DNA from: Mesocentrotus franciscanus
Lineage: Eukaryota > Echinodermata > Echinoidea > Camarodonta > Strongylocentrotidae
DNA length: 64,000 nt
Assembly: GCA_037976565.1 (NCBI GenBank)
Contig: CP137679.1
Location: 7,175,973 to 7,239,972 of the forward strand
Reading direction: 5' to 3'
Shown here: positions 42,366-54,229 of the stretch, piece by piece
Layout: the number at the start of each line of letters is the position of its first letter
Position numbering within the stretch: the stretch's first letter is position 1
Made by a program: the position numbers and the translations under genes
Notes under the pieces: generated by a model
What the model was told of the DNA's origin: nothing
The model's database searches: none
The model's input: the letters and a program-made list of their open reading frames with translations, nothing else

Positions 42366-44909
42366 GTGCGAGTTTACACAATGAAGGTGGCTATCCTAAT
42401 AGCCTTTGTATCTATTGTATGCATTGTATGTTACACTACTGATTCTTGTACTGTACTTGTGCATTATACCACTGATTCATGTAATGTAGCTGTACAACAT
42501 AAGGGAAAGTACAAGTACATTGGTACTCCCATTCAGCGGTATGCTAATTCTGTTTCAAGATTCCGCATTTTACTACTGATCTTGGGAGACATCAGCCCCA
42601 ACCCTGGGCCTTCCTCTCAAGGACCTAACTGTTCCGATGATTCCTTGACTATAGATTATACCTATGATAGTCAGACTCTTCATGCCCTTAATATTTGGGA
42701 TGGCCGTTCCTCTGGAAAATGGCGAGAGGAGAATCACTTTGTTTGGGATCGGCTGGTTTCTCTCGGGATCAGTAGATCGTGTCGAAGGCGGAGGACACAT
42801 CGGGGTAAGAGGGGTGGGCGTGATCGCTTTAAGGACCATCTTAAACTTGGTACTCTCAACTCCCGCTCTCTGCACAATAAATCAACCATATTTCAAGATT
42901 TTGTCGTTGATCACAAATTAGATTTTGTCTGTATTTGTGAAACATGGCTATCATCCGATGATGATGCAGTCGTGGCTGACCTTTGCCCAGGCTCTTACAT
43001 TTTCAAACACTGTCCACGAGCCTCTGGGCGGGGTGGTGGGGTGGCTTTTCTTTATAAAGACAGCCTCCAGGTTATTATGTCATCAGAAAACTACGACAGT
43101 TTTGAATGTATGTCTGCAACTATCTCCAGTGACTCAAGCTGTATGGACATCTCGGTAATCTACAGGCCGCCTGGTGGACATAGCTTCTCCAAATTTCTGG
43201 AAGAATTCTCTGACTTTCTTGATGGTAGAATGTACAGAACTCCACCTTTTGTCATCACCGCGACTTGAACATTCACTTGGACAATAACTCTGCACCGAAC
43301 ACACAAAAGTTTAATGATCTTCTCACTAGTCACGGCATCTCCCAGCTAGTCAAATCTCCTACCCATGACAAGGGTCACATCCTGGACGTTGTCATGGTGC
43401 GGAACGCTGATGATCAAATCATGTGTTCGAAACCTCAGGTCATACCTGGCATCTCCGACCATTCTGCTATCTTATGGAAGCTAAACTTCGCTAAGCCTAG
43501 TCGGACCCACTCTACATATGTCAGTCGTAACATCAGAGATATTGACAGAGAGACCTTCGCGAATAGCATTGCTGACTGCAATATCACTGCTCCTGCTACA
43601 TGTAGTGTCGAAGAAGCTGGTCATCACTACAAGTTAGAACTCGGGAGGGTTCTAGATGCTCATGCTCCTCAGAGATCACGGAAAGTGAGGAATCATGCAG
43701 ACTGTCCGTGGTATACCAATGACATTCGTACTCAGAAGAGGATACGTAGACAACTGGAGAGGAAATGGAGGGCCAATGGCCGACTTCAGACTGACAAAGA
43801 TCTGTACTGTGCCCAGCGTGACCTCGTAAATTCACTTGTGAAAAGGGCGAAGCGCTCATACTTTGTAGATCTTATTGAAGACTGTCGGAATGATTCCAGA
43901 AAGCTCTTCTCAGTAGCAAACCGACTTCTGAATCGTCGACAGTCATCACCACTTCCAGCCCACACGGACAGCCAGCAAATGGCCTCTACATTCACCCACT
44001 TCTTCCAGACGAAAGTCAAGACCATCTGCGACAGTTTATCACCTGACGAAACACCACACCATCCCCTTACTTCCTCTTCCTTTGAAGTAATACAACCTAC
44101 TACCCCTAAGGAGATTATATCACTCTTACGTAAACTACCCCCCAAATCATGTCAGTTAGACCCTGTTCCCACTAAATTATTAATGGACTGTTCCTCCACA
44201 TTCGCTCCCATCCTTTCTTACTTGATTAACTTGAGTTTAGAGCAGGCACATGTTCCTTCCTCATTGAAAATAGCTCATGTTACTCCGTTGTTGAAGAAAC
44301 CTTCTCTGGACCGAAATTCCTCCAAAATTATTGACCAGTTTCAAACCTACCTTTTTGTTCAAAATTCTTGAAAGGGTTGTGTTTTCTCGTCTTCGGATTA
44401 TTTTCTGGACAATGATTTGTTCGACCCTTTCCAGTCAGGTTACAGAACCCATCATAGTGTGGAAACACTGCTTGTGAATGTGTCCAACTATATCCTGCAA
44501 GGAATGGATAGGGGTAACTCAACTGCTCTCCTGCTGCTAGACTTGTCCTCCGCCTTCGACACCGTTAATCACACTATCCTTTGAACACACTTAGTTCACT
44601 TGGTGTCAAGGGTGAGGCATACAAATGGTTCGAGTCTTATCTGTCATACCACTCTCAGATCGTTTGTATTAATGGTTGCAAATCAGTTGCTTTGCCTCTC
44701 TCTTGTGGAGTACCACAGGGTTCTGTGGGCGGGCCTACTCTCTTCTCAATTTATTTAATTGGATTGCGACAAGTTTTGTTACAACATGGCATAGATTATC
44801 ATATTTATGCAGACGATATTCAACTTATGATTTCCTTCAATTCAGATCAAGCCGCTGCAGAACGAGCCGTTCATCGCCTTGAATCTTGCATGGCTGATGC
44901 TCATGATTG
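42366..44909 (+). mobile_element. CR1/L2-like LINE, 5' two thirds (2A-like motif, endonuclease, RT with YADD)
   Basis: The N-terminal frame (42366-43268) has a hydrophobic start (MKVAILIAFVSIVCIVCY), a 2A-like LLLILGDISPNPGP, then an apurinic-type endonuclease (LGTLNSRSLHNK, FVCICETWLS, ISVIYRPPGG). One missing base near 43262 moves it into frame 43265-44371 (NIHLDNNS, ILDVVMVRN, GISDHSAILWKL). Further breaks around 44330-44580 precede the RT palm (LLLDLSSAFDTVNH, SCGVPQGSVGGP, HIYADDIQL). The copy stops at 44909 and continues at 58710. It is inactive. Confidence 0.85.
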
Positions 44910-45296
44910 TGTGGTGACGAGCGGTACAAGAAATATCTGTTACGCTTAATTACTACTAAAATTACTGGACTACTAATAATTAAGGGGGAATACTATAATA
45001 AAGGGTTAATCCTACCAGAAACTATCGTCTTGGACTTGGTGCTCTGGCGGTGGTAGAAACTACGGCGACGGAGCTCCGTTTGATGCTGGAAGCTATGTCG
45101 TACATACGAGGTAAGACTAAGAGGATTCTCTGGGAACTGGATTAGGCAGGTGTGCTCTTCGTCCAGTTCAATTCAAATCTGATTATTACATAATTTTAGC
45201 CCAACAAGACACCTCCGGCGAGTGCCACGGGAGGCGTCGCTTGCCTTGACGCACATGGTGCGGGAGAGCCATTACGGCCCGGGCTGCGTCACTACA
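44910..45296. repeat. LTR (387 bp) at left edge of the 13.8-kb insertion
   Basis: Begins TGTGGTGACG and ends CGTCACTACA, which are imperfect 10-bp inverted termini of TG...CA type. The last 42 bp recur at 58668-58709 with one mismatch. The 4 bp before it are ATTG. Confidence 0.75.
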
Positions 45297-45683
45297 TTAT
45301 TTCCCATTTAATGAGTTTGAAGCCTACTTCTAACTTAAAACTAAACTGCAGCCCTACTAACTAAACTTAAAATTTAACCTAAGATTACTCCCGCATCGCA
45401 GTGCGGGTTACGCCGTTCCCGCCAGCAAGTGGGTCTAGGGCCCTTCTTGCCAGCACCGATGACGCCTTGGCCTTTCCTGGGGCAGGCGCCTTTATCTTAG
45501 TAATACACTAAATTTCCTGAGGACGTTACCCAGAGACTGAGCACTCCCATATGAGAGCCAAACGGCACCATACGGACTATCAATGTATTAGAATGAGAAA
45601 AGTATATCAATGAAATCTGATGGAAAATGATATCGAAAGTGAGAACAAGTGAACCAAATACATGTAAGATCATATTCCAGCAA

Positions 45684-45872
45684 ATACCACCCTCATGCAG
45701 AGCCAAAAGGCTCACGGTTATCCAGAGTAATTTCTCATGCAGAGCCAAAAGGCTCCTGGTTATCCAGAGGAATTTCTCATGCATGAGCCAAAAGGCTCCT
45801 GGTTATCCAGTGGAACTTCTCATGCAGAGCCAAAAGGCTCCTGGTTATCCAGAGAAATTTCTCCTCCAAAGC
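45684..45872. repeat. ~50-bp tandem repeat, four units
   Basis: Units built on AGAGCCAAAAGGCTCCTGGT and TATCCAGAG, each containing the palindrome GAGCCAAAAGGCTC. Open frames here are compositional. Confidence 0.85.
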
Positions 45873-46389
45873 ATGATTGTATTCTGACTGGGTAGACCGT
45901 GAACTTGTCATCCCTTTGGGATTGCAGCAAATCAAAACTTTTGTTATCCTTGGAACTGTCGACTGTTTTGGCATTAACATACGGTAAGAAGCTCTGTTAT
46001 TATTGGAATTGTCCACTGTTGTAGAATTTACATAACTGTCTCAATTATTTGTGTCCACTATTATAGCACTAACAAAGCCCCGACTTCGGAACCGTTCTGC
46101 CCGGCTTCTGAGCCTTTCGCCTGGAATGTTAGTAGATACAAATTGGGCCGATGGCCCCACATAATCTACTTCCTCAGCAAATTGAGACTAATTCCTATGT
46201 GCGCGTGTACAATAATAATACGGTCATGATTTGCATGTTATAATGGCTTAGTTCTTCAAGCCAGCGTGCTAACTGACCGTCTCTTAAAGTTAAACAGCCA
46301 ACGCAGTTAAACAGGCACGCTTATTAGGTTTGACTTTAGACGATACAACTGAAACCTCTCTTGTGACAGAGAGGAGGAAGAAGAGGTAG

Positions 46390-46482
46390 GGGAAGAGCCA
46401 ACCGGCTACGTAGGGAAAGAGCCAAACAGCTACATAGGGGGAGAGCCAAACGGCTACCTAGGGAAAGAGCCAAACGGTACAT
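46390..46482. repeat. ~28-bp tandem repeat
   Basis: Units of GAGCCAAACGGCTACNTAGG. They share the GAGCCAAA core with the 45684 array. Confidence 0.8.
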
Positions 46483-46499
46483 GCCAACCAAAAAATTAC

Positions 46500-47000
46500 T
46501 TTTTTTTTTACGGGGGCTCTTTTCAGATTTTCCCTTCAAAAAATAGCCCCCCTTAATAATTTTGCGGTGGCTATTTTGGAGCTAAGGGGGGCATTTTTTT
46601 TTAAGGTATTTTTTTTTAAACATGAAATTACCCTATTATAACTTCCAAGCAGAGACAAACATACAAATGTAACGTACATAGATTATGTCATGTAGAGTAT
46701 TGCAGACATTCAGATACCCATACCCACGATTTATTCACTTTGTGTTAAACACGTGGTTTACTGTGTGATTTACATATACATGTAAATAAAACTTGTTAAA
46801 AGGAGCGTTTTGTTCAACTGTTCGGTTTTCATATCATAACAAAATATTATCACTGACACGCAGGCTATGAATTGATTTATTTATTGGGGCTACTTTTCCC
46901 ATTGTCTCAAAAAGTGGGGCTACTCTTGAAAAAGGGGCTACTTTCTTAAAGCCATCTTGTAAACTGTAACAATCTGTTGTGTTTTTCCTTAGCCATCATA
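46500..47000. other. No feature recognised
   Basis: Homopolymer-rich sequence with repeated GGGGCTA(C/T)TTTT motifs (46520-46945). Confidence 0.4.
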
Positions 47001-47695
47001 CTGCTAGCGACCAAATTGGTACGTAATATGTTATTTAGTCTTTATTTTCTGTCCAAAATTTTTATCATGATTCATGGACAATGCAATCCCATTAAAAAAG
47101 AAATGTAATTCCGTTTAAAATTGTGTTATTTATAACTTAAACCATTAAATGTCAGTGAATATTTTTACTGTTGTCCCACATACCGATGTAGATCTATTTG
47201 TTATAACGAAACATGCAAAATCATTGCCGGATTTTTTTTCCCGCATAGGGTCTAGATTCTAATTCTAAAGCCAAGGCAAAGGCCAAAGCTAGATCTAGTT
47301 TCATTTCGTAGACAGAAATTGATGCCATCGTATATAAATAATATAATTTAATTAAACAGTTGTAAGACAAAATCTGAGGTATATGACCATCATTTATATA
47401 TTTATTTACGGGTTTTTTTATAACAAAATTCAATTTGTGTCTACGAAACTAGCTTTATACCGATTAATACGGGAAGAAATCTGGCATTGATTTTACATGT
47501 TTCGTTATAACAAATATATCGGTATGTGGGACAACAGTAAAAATATTCACTAACATTTAATGGTTTTAAGTTATAAATAACACAATTTTAAACGGAATCA
47601 CATTTTTCAAAATGGGATTGCATTGTCCATGATAACATTTCGGGTCAGAAAACAGACTAAATAAACATATTACGTACCAATTTGGTCGCTAGCAG
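47001..47695. repeat. 695-bp foldback (palindromic) element
   Basis: CTGCTAGCGACCAAATTGGT opens the left arm and its exact reverse complement closes the right arm. Homology continues for about 240 bp per arm through TTGTCCCACATACCGATRTA-type and CATTGTCCATGA blocks, then a ~150-200-bp centre with a weaker nested inverted repeat (TTTCRTAGACA). Confidence 0.85.
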
Positions 47696-48181
47696 TTCAG
47701 CACTGACGGACGGTAAATACTTATTTGCTTCATACTACCACTAGCAGCACGTGCGCTGGAGCTGCGCGCGCGTTCTATTTCTGTGTATTGTGGATACAGT
47801 AGTGTACTATCGTATGCATAATGTGCAGGAAACTACTATGTACTCCGTATTTCCATCGGAGGCCGGGCCGGAGCTTAGGGGGATACCGCGGTGTATAGAT
47901 CTACCTACAGTAGGTACGACCACCGATTCGCTGCAATCACAAAACTTGTTTAAACGTTGATGGAAGTTTCTAGTTTTAGAGTTTTTAGTTTGAACGGAGA
48001 TTTCACTTAGACACATCAATAAATTAATTTATTAATTCCTAGGGAATATCATTTTATGGCGGGGGCGATTTTTCAACATATATGGATTTTTTTTCGCCCT
48101 CGTCTTGATGTTTACCGTGGCGGTTTTAGAGGTTTAGAGGGCGAATCGCCCGTCGCCACCGTGTATTTTTTTCCGGTTAGG

Positions 48182-48888
48182 TCCGCATCCCCTAGGGCAT
48201 GAGATTGGTGACCTTCAAGCTGAAGCGGATCGTCTAAGGTGTGAGCTAATTACGATGATTAAAGATGCGACCGTCGGGAAAGCACAAAAGACATTACGTT
48301 CTCAAAGAATATTTGACATACATACATTAGAGAACCAACTAAATGTAGTAGAAGAGCAGATAAAGGCAAATGCTCAAGCTATGATCACACAAATTAAGAA
48401 GGATAGTGAAATGCTTTTGGATGAAGTGAAAAGGCTCCGACAAGCCTCAAATGTTGAGGTGCTTAATACTCTTGAGAAGGATATGAGAACAGGAAGATGC
48501 ATAGCAACCGTTGTTAATTGTCGTGGTGATGCCGTTGATGTTGTGAACACATCAAGAGCGATCTGCAAGAAGGCTGCCCACAACGAGGAAGAGAGCTTCA
48601 GTTGCAAATGCACCTGGTCCCGTTGTTAATTGTCGTGGTGATGCCGTTGATGTTGTGAACACATCAAGAGCGATCTGCAAGGCTGCCCACAACGAGGAAG
48701 AGAGCTTCAGTTGCAATGCACCTGGACCCGGTTCTCACCCTCCCCACAAATCGAGCTACTACCGACCGCAAAATTCTCGGAGCCGAAGTAATTCGGCAGA
48801 AGGGGGGACCTCACGGTCGAATTCACTGATATTTAGGAGAAAAGAACCACTGGTTTCAGAAGGCATATCTTTTATTTCTGTTTTATAG
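48182..48888 (+). pseudogene. TRIM-like B-box/coiled-coil fragment broken by a 112-bp tandem duplication
   Basis: From a possible acceptor (TTTTTTCCGGTTAG|G) the frame reads GHEIGDLQAEADRLRCELIT then a long coiled coil (LENQLNVVEEQIKANAQAMI, QIKKDSEMLLDEVKRLR) and VVNTSRAIC. The end of a B-box (HEIxDL) followed by a coiled coil is typical of TRIM2/3/45-like proteins of invertebrates. At 48508 a 112-bp segment is tandemly repeated, which ends the frame at 48629. The second copy continues a compatible frame to 48888 with a Ser/Arg-rich tail. It lies in the LTR-bounded insert, so it may be a captured gene fragment. Confidence 0.45.
48508..48727. repeat. 112-bp tandem duplication in the TRIM-like fragment
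   Basis: CCGTTGTTAATTGTCGTGGT starts both copies (48508 and 48620). They differ by a 3-bp AGA and a few single bases. Confidence 0.9.
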
Positions 48889-48889
48889 G

Positions 48890-50500
48890 AGCATTGATTT
48901 TCAGTAAGAATAGAGGAAAAAGTATTTTCAATTATGAATAAAACATGATAAAAATTTACTCCCAAGATGATAAAGAAGATAAAATGCAATATAGGCTTTT
49001 GAAATGATAAACCTACATCTTGATATATTACCTGAAGGATGAAGCTTTGATGAAAAGAGTCCAATATTTGGAGCTCACATTTTAGGTACATGTATGTAAA
49101 ACTCCAAAATATCCTTCAAAATCCGACTTCCATTTCTCAGCCATGCTTATCAAAGCTGCTACAAAAACAGAGAGAATAATTTATACGATCATGCAGATTG
49201 TATTTACTTAAGATTATATTGCGTCTGCTATCCATTTAGTTTGCTAGTCTGTTTCACAATGCTGTTTATCTTATTTCATCCATTGTCCATGTCTATGATT
49301 ATTCAACTAATTAATATTTGCAATGAGTCTTTAAATGTTTTTGCACTGAAATTTGAGCTCGAACATGCAGCTCTCCTAGATGTTGTTTTAGTGAAGGTTT
49401 CATAGTACTACAGCTGTATAGGCTGGAAACCTTTCTTTTATGATTTTTCTTGGAGCATTTCAATATAGGACGGCTCTCCTGTGCATTTGCATCATATTGT
49501 AGGTTTCATTGTAGAAAAAGGTAGTAATGATAAGTTTCCCAAAGATTGTAAACCATGACCCCCATATGTCAGATTTTAATCCCATGCACCCTCTAATTTA
49601 TTTAATAAGAAAACATAGAGGAATTTCAAATATGTACATTCGTCCTTAAATCAAATGAGACATATTATTTCATAAATCATTTGATGGATTTTGAACATCA
49701 TGATCTGTCAAGAAATTGTAAGCTTGTTAGATAAAACTGTTATTCATTGTACTATTTTGTATTAGTTATGTTTATATGATTTAAGTGATGTAATTTTATT
49801 TCAAATATTGTACTGTCATTTGTTAAAGCCAAGAGATACATGCTATGATGATGTTGGCTTTTATTCATTTGCACTATGATTACCCAGTTTTATGAGCATT
49901 GAATTTTATTGTGTTGTAATTCATATGCAAGCTTAAGAAAAACCATTGACCAATCAAGATACATGTATAAACATTTGTCTCGAATTCTGTTAATGAACTT
50001 GCATTTTTGCAGAAACCAGCACACAAACTAAATGATCTTCTCCCACCCAAACGACAGACCAAATAACCTTAGTAAACAAGTGAGTCTGCCCAGGTGTAAA
50101 CCAAACCGATTTAAGAAAAGTTTTATCCCTTGGTGTGTGTACAAGTTACAATAAGCAGGTGACTAGTGCAATATACATTCTCAACTATTCCATATTCTTT
50201 TGAACTTGTACCCCGACACATGCAGCTGGTTTCTTTTAATTATATATTATCTTTGCTTCAGAGTATCAATAATTATATTCTCTATTTTAATATTTGAATG
50301 TAAAGTATACTGGATTGATCTCTGCAGCTTTTTCCCTTCTTTAATTGTAGTTACGTACCTGTAATATGATATACCTGAATGGTTTATAATGTTCCTTGTA
50401 TTAATGATCTACATGTATTTATATTCATAATTTACCAATTTCATTGTACTCAATTGAATATGTTTATAATCATGTTGAAAATGTATGTATTTTACCCATC
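48890..50500. other. AT-rich non-coding DNA, possible 3' UTR
   Basis: No coding frame or repeat recognised. It may be the 3' UTR or flank of the TRIM-like fragment. Confidence 0.35.
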
Positions 50501-50504
50501 CATT

Positions 50505-50612
50505 TCTATGAATAAATATGGTTGCTATGAATAAATGTGGTTGCTATAAATAAATATGGTTGCTATAAATAAATACGGTTGCTATAAATAAATATGGTTG
50601 CTATAAATAAAT
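50505..50612. repeat. 20-bp tandem repeat, about five units
   Basis: Units of ATAAATATGGTTGCTATAAA. Confidence 0.9.
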
Positions 50613-50639
50613 CACGTTCATTTCCCCGATCAAGCACGA

Positions 50640-52118
50640 TCCAAGGAATCCAAAATGGGAGCCTGTGGGTGGGCTGCCAAATACAATTGATTACATAAAC
50701 ATCAAGTTCTTTCCTCGATCAAACACGATCCCAGGAATCCAAAATGGGAGTCTACAAGTTGGCTGGAAAAGGGAGAGATCCTTACCCCCTTCTATCGAGA
50801 GCCTCTGGCTCCCCACAACCCGACATCTAACCTGCTTCACAGGTGCCTTACCCGGCACCTTATCGGGGGAGCCAACTGAAGAGTCAGGCGGGTCCCTATC
50901 ATTACCTGGGGGACTAGCCGAGGAGTCCGGCAGGTCCCTATCATTACCTGGGGTACTAGCCGAAGAGTCCGGCAGGTCCCTATCATTACCTGGGGGACTA
51001 GCCGACGAGTCCGGCAGGTCCCTATCACTACCTGGGGTACTAGCCGAAGAGTCCGGCAGGTCACCAACATTAATCTTACACGAACTCACTAATTGTAGGC
51101 CTCCTTTTCCCCGGATCGGAGATTGGCCTCGCTCTCCGATCCCTCCGGGTTTTCCGGAATATCTTTTTCTCCAGATCGGAGATCGACCTCGCCTTCCGGG
51201 TTTTCCGGAACACCAGTAGCCGCGAAAGACACAGACGGATCTTTGACCTTGTATCCGGGAGATGGAGAGCGGGCCCGGGAGAGCTTGGAAACTTCCAAAG
51301 CCTTCACAGTCTTTAGTATTTCGCCAAGACACAATCTAGGTTGTCTACGCGTGTTGTAAGACTGGTGAACTCTTCCTTTAAGTCACTCATGTCCATCTTT
51401 AGACGGCTGATGTCGTTCCTGGTCTGGATCTCAGAGGGGGTCGTTATTATCTTACGGTCTTCCGCCGGAACTGCTGGGGACCGATACATGGGAGGGTAAG
51501 CCGAACTTGATAAACTTCTGGCTCCTCCACCTCGTCATAGCTGTCCACATTCTGGCGCACAGGATGCCGAGGAGTATATCTCGTGGGTGAACGTTGGGTG
51601 TGTTGCGCCAGCCTAATGGCTGCTAGAGCCTCGTCAACTGACTGTGGGCGCTGATTTAAAGCAGTCAATCCGGCCGCCGTATCTGTGCAACTGTGGCTAA
51701 GCTGCAACGCCACTTGGGCATCGTTACCATTACCTCCACGTCCGAAAGCCTTGACACCCAGCCCTTGGAGCCGACCGGCCCACTCCCGGAGAGACTCCTC
51801 CGGGTGCTGGCGAGCCGTCTGGAATTCGGCTATGGCTTCCTCCTCAGATTGAAAAGCCGTTCCTCCGGCTTTGAGGTGCGGCGAGCCATTTACCCTCTTA
51901 ATAGCCTCTTTCGCCCGATAAGGAGTGAAATCGAAAAGGTGCAGAAGCTTGGCGGCTCCGTGGAGACGGGGACACTTTAAAAAAGATTCCTCATCCAAGT
52001 TCACGCACTCCTCTCTCCAATCTAAAATCCTACTACTACTAGTATTTAATCTACCACAAACCCTCCACATGTCATCCTCATCACAGAAATTGATTTTAAT
52101 CTTCCATGAGGATGCCAT
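50640..52118 (-). pseudogene. Degenerate Ty3/gypsy-like gag
   Basis: The minus-strand frame from ATG 52118 to 51447 carries AIAEFQTARQHPEESLREWA and RPQSVDEALAAIRLAQHTQR, a pattern typical of retrotransposon Gag capsid regions. A one-base break near 51490 leads into a coiled-coil stretch (SRLKMDMSDLKEEF), then a region with 4-5 units of a 14-residue repeat (DRDLPDSSASPPGN, 50881-51063). No zinc knuckle, protease, RT or integrase is seen downstream, so it cannot transpose alone. Confidence 0.55.
50881..51063. repeat. 42-bp coding-phase tandem repeat in gag
   Basis: Units such as TCCCTATCATTACCTGGGGG followed by ACTAGCCGAGGAGTCCGGCA; the length keeps a 14-residue period. Confidence 0.88.
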
Positions 52119-52554
52119 AATTAGTAGTGATGATACAATGAAATGAAGATGAAGTTAAAGATTGCTCATTAATTGCAGTCTGTTCTGATACAATTAAAAC
52201 GTGTGAGAAATTATCACCAAAAATTTACCTAACCCTGAATCTGCAGAAATAAAAAACAAGACTGTAAATTCAGTCCAAAAAATTCCTGCACACACACTCC
52301 CACCCAAACAAGTCAGGAATGTGTCTATAATTTACAATTTATAACTTAATTACCTAATACTAGTAGATAATCCTACTCAGACTAGTTTCTTACTCTTAGA
52401 CTTAATCCTACTTACTTGCTTACTAAATCCTACTTAGTTGCTTACTAAATAATCCTAGAATCTACTTAGTTTCTTACATAATCCTACTTAATTGCTAACT
52501 AAATAATCCTTAGTTTCTATAATCCTACCTAGTAATTCTTACTTAAACCATATC

Positions 52555-52860
52555 CCTCTACCGAAAAAACACCGCGAAAGTCGAATTTCGCTTCGCGGTA
52601 TAGTGCTCGGTAGAGATGGCTTACCTAATACCTAGCTATGCTTAAACGGCCATACACCTCCACCGAAAAACACCGCAAAAGCCGAATGTCGCTTCGCGGT
52701 AGCCTTAAGGGCTTGGTGATAATGTGAAATATTGATATTGATATCACCAAGCCTTAACTGGCTCCCATAGACCCGTGCGGAGAGGCATGGGAACAACTTT
52801 AGAATACCCCACCATGCGGATTTAAGGGTTTTTATTGTCCACCAACCCAACGCTTCAACC
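52555..52860. repeat. Duplicated ACCGCGAAAGTCGAAT-type hairpin region
   Basis: CACCGCGAAAGTCGAATTTC and CACCGCAAAAGCCGAATGTC each lead into GCTTCGCGGTA and can form short stem-loops. They lie upstream of the gag-like frame, where an untranslated leader or LTR remnant is expected. Confidence 0.4.
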
Positions 52861-52899
52861 TGTCAAAGTACTAGGTGCCGAGATATAGTCTTGAATGGC

Positions 52900-54215
52900 A
52901 ATCCAAAATCATACCAATGTGCCAACGTGCCAACGTACGTGCCGACATACATAAGTTGAGAGACGGGACTTGAATTTAATTCTCCAACGTGCCAACGTGC
53001 CAACGAGCCAACATAAGTTGAGAGACTTGAATTTAATTCTCCAACGTGCCAATGTGCCAACGAGCCAACATAAGTTGAGAGACGGGACTTGAATTTAAGT
53101 CGCAACGCGCCAACGTGCCAACGTGCCAACATAAGTTGAGAGACTTGAATTTAATTCTCCAACGCTCCAACGTGCCAACGTGCCAACGAGCCAACATAAA
53201 TTGAGAGACTTGAATTTAATTCTCCAACGTGCCAACGCTCCAACGAGCCAACATAAGTTGAGAGACTTGAATTTAATTCTCCAACGTGCCAACGTCCAAC
53301 GAGCCAACATAAGTTGAGAGACTTGAATTTAACGCCAACGTGCCAGCCAGCCAACATAAGTTGAGAGACTTGAATTTAATTCTCCAACGTGCCAACGCTC
53401 CAACGAGCCAACATAAGTTGAGAGACTTGAATTAAATTCTCCAACGTGCCAACGCTCCAACGAACCAACATAAGTTGAGAGACTTGAATTTAATTCTCCA
53501 ACGTGCCAACGTTCCAACGAGCCAACATAAGTTGAGAGACTTGAATTTAACGTGCCAACGTGCCAGCCAGCCAACATAAGTTGAGAGACTTGAATTTAAT
53601 TCTCCAACGTGCCAACGTTCCAACGAGCCAACATAAGTTGAGAGACTTGAATTAAATTCTCCAACGTGCCAACGCCCAACGAACCAACATAAGTTGAGAG
53701 ACTTGATTTTAAATCGCCAACGTACAACGAGCCAACATAAGTTGAGAGACTTGAATTTATTTCTCCAACGTGCCAACGCTCCAACGAACCAACATAAGTT
53801 GAGAGACTTGATTTTAAATCGCCAACGTGTCAACGCGCCAATGCGCCAACGTAAGTTTAGAGACTTGGATTTAAGTTGAAATCGTGTCAACGCGCCAACG
53901 TGCCAGCGAGCCAACATTAATTGAGACATTTGAATTTAAATCGCCAACGTGCCAAAGTGCCAACGAGCCAACATTAGTAGAGAGACTTGAATTTAAATCG
54001 CCAACGTGCCAACGAGCCGACATAAGTTGAGAGACTTGAATTTAAATCGCCAACGTGCCAACGAGCCAACATTAGTTGAGAGACTTGAATTTAAATCGCC
54101 AAAGTGCCAACTCGCCAACGTGCCAACGAGCCAACATAAGTTGAGAGACTTGAATTTAAATCGCCAACGTGCCAACATTAGTTGAGAGACTTGAATTTGA
54201 ATCGCCAACGTGCGG
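52900..54215. repeat. ~60-bp minisatellite array (about 20 units)
   Basis: Units contain CATAAGTTGAGAGACTTGAA followed by TTTAATTCTCCAACGTGCCAA, with variable numbers of CAACGTGC sub-repeats. All long frames across it are repeat artefacts. Confidence 0.93.
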
Positions 54216-54229
54216 ACGTGCCAACCTTT

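Noticed and set aside
42573..42875. Antisense frame opposite the LINE ORF
   Set aside because: Shadow of the endonuclease-coding frame.
51447..52118. Host protein-coding gene
   Set aside because: The pattern fits retrotransposon Gag better, the frame breaks near 51490, and it sits within an LTR-bounded insert.
52863..54208. Many long frames reading NSSLSTYVGSLARWHVGE and similar
   Set aside because: They are translations of the ~60-bp minisatellite on several frames and both strands; no non-repeat coding sequence is attached.
52900..54215. CRISPR-like look of regularly spaced repeats
   Set aside because: The sequence between repeats is itself repetitive (CAACGTGC units), the host is eukaryotic and no cas genes are present.
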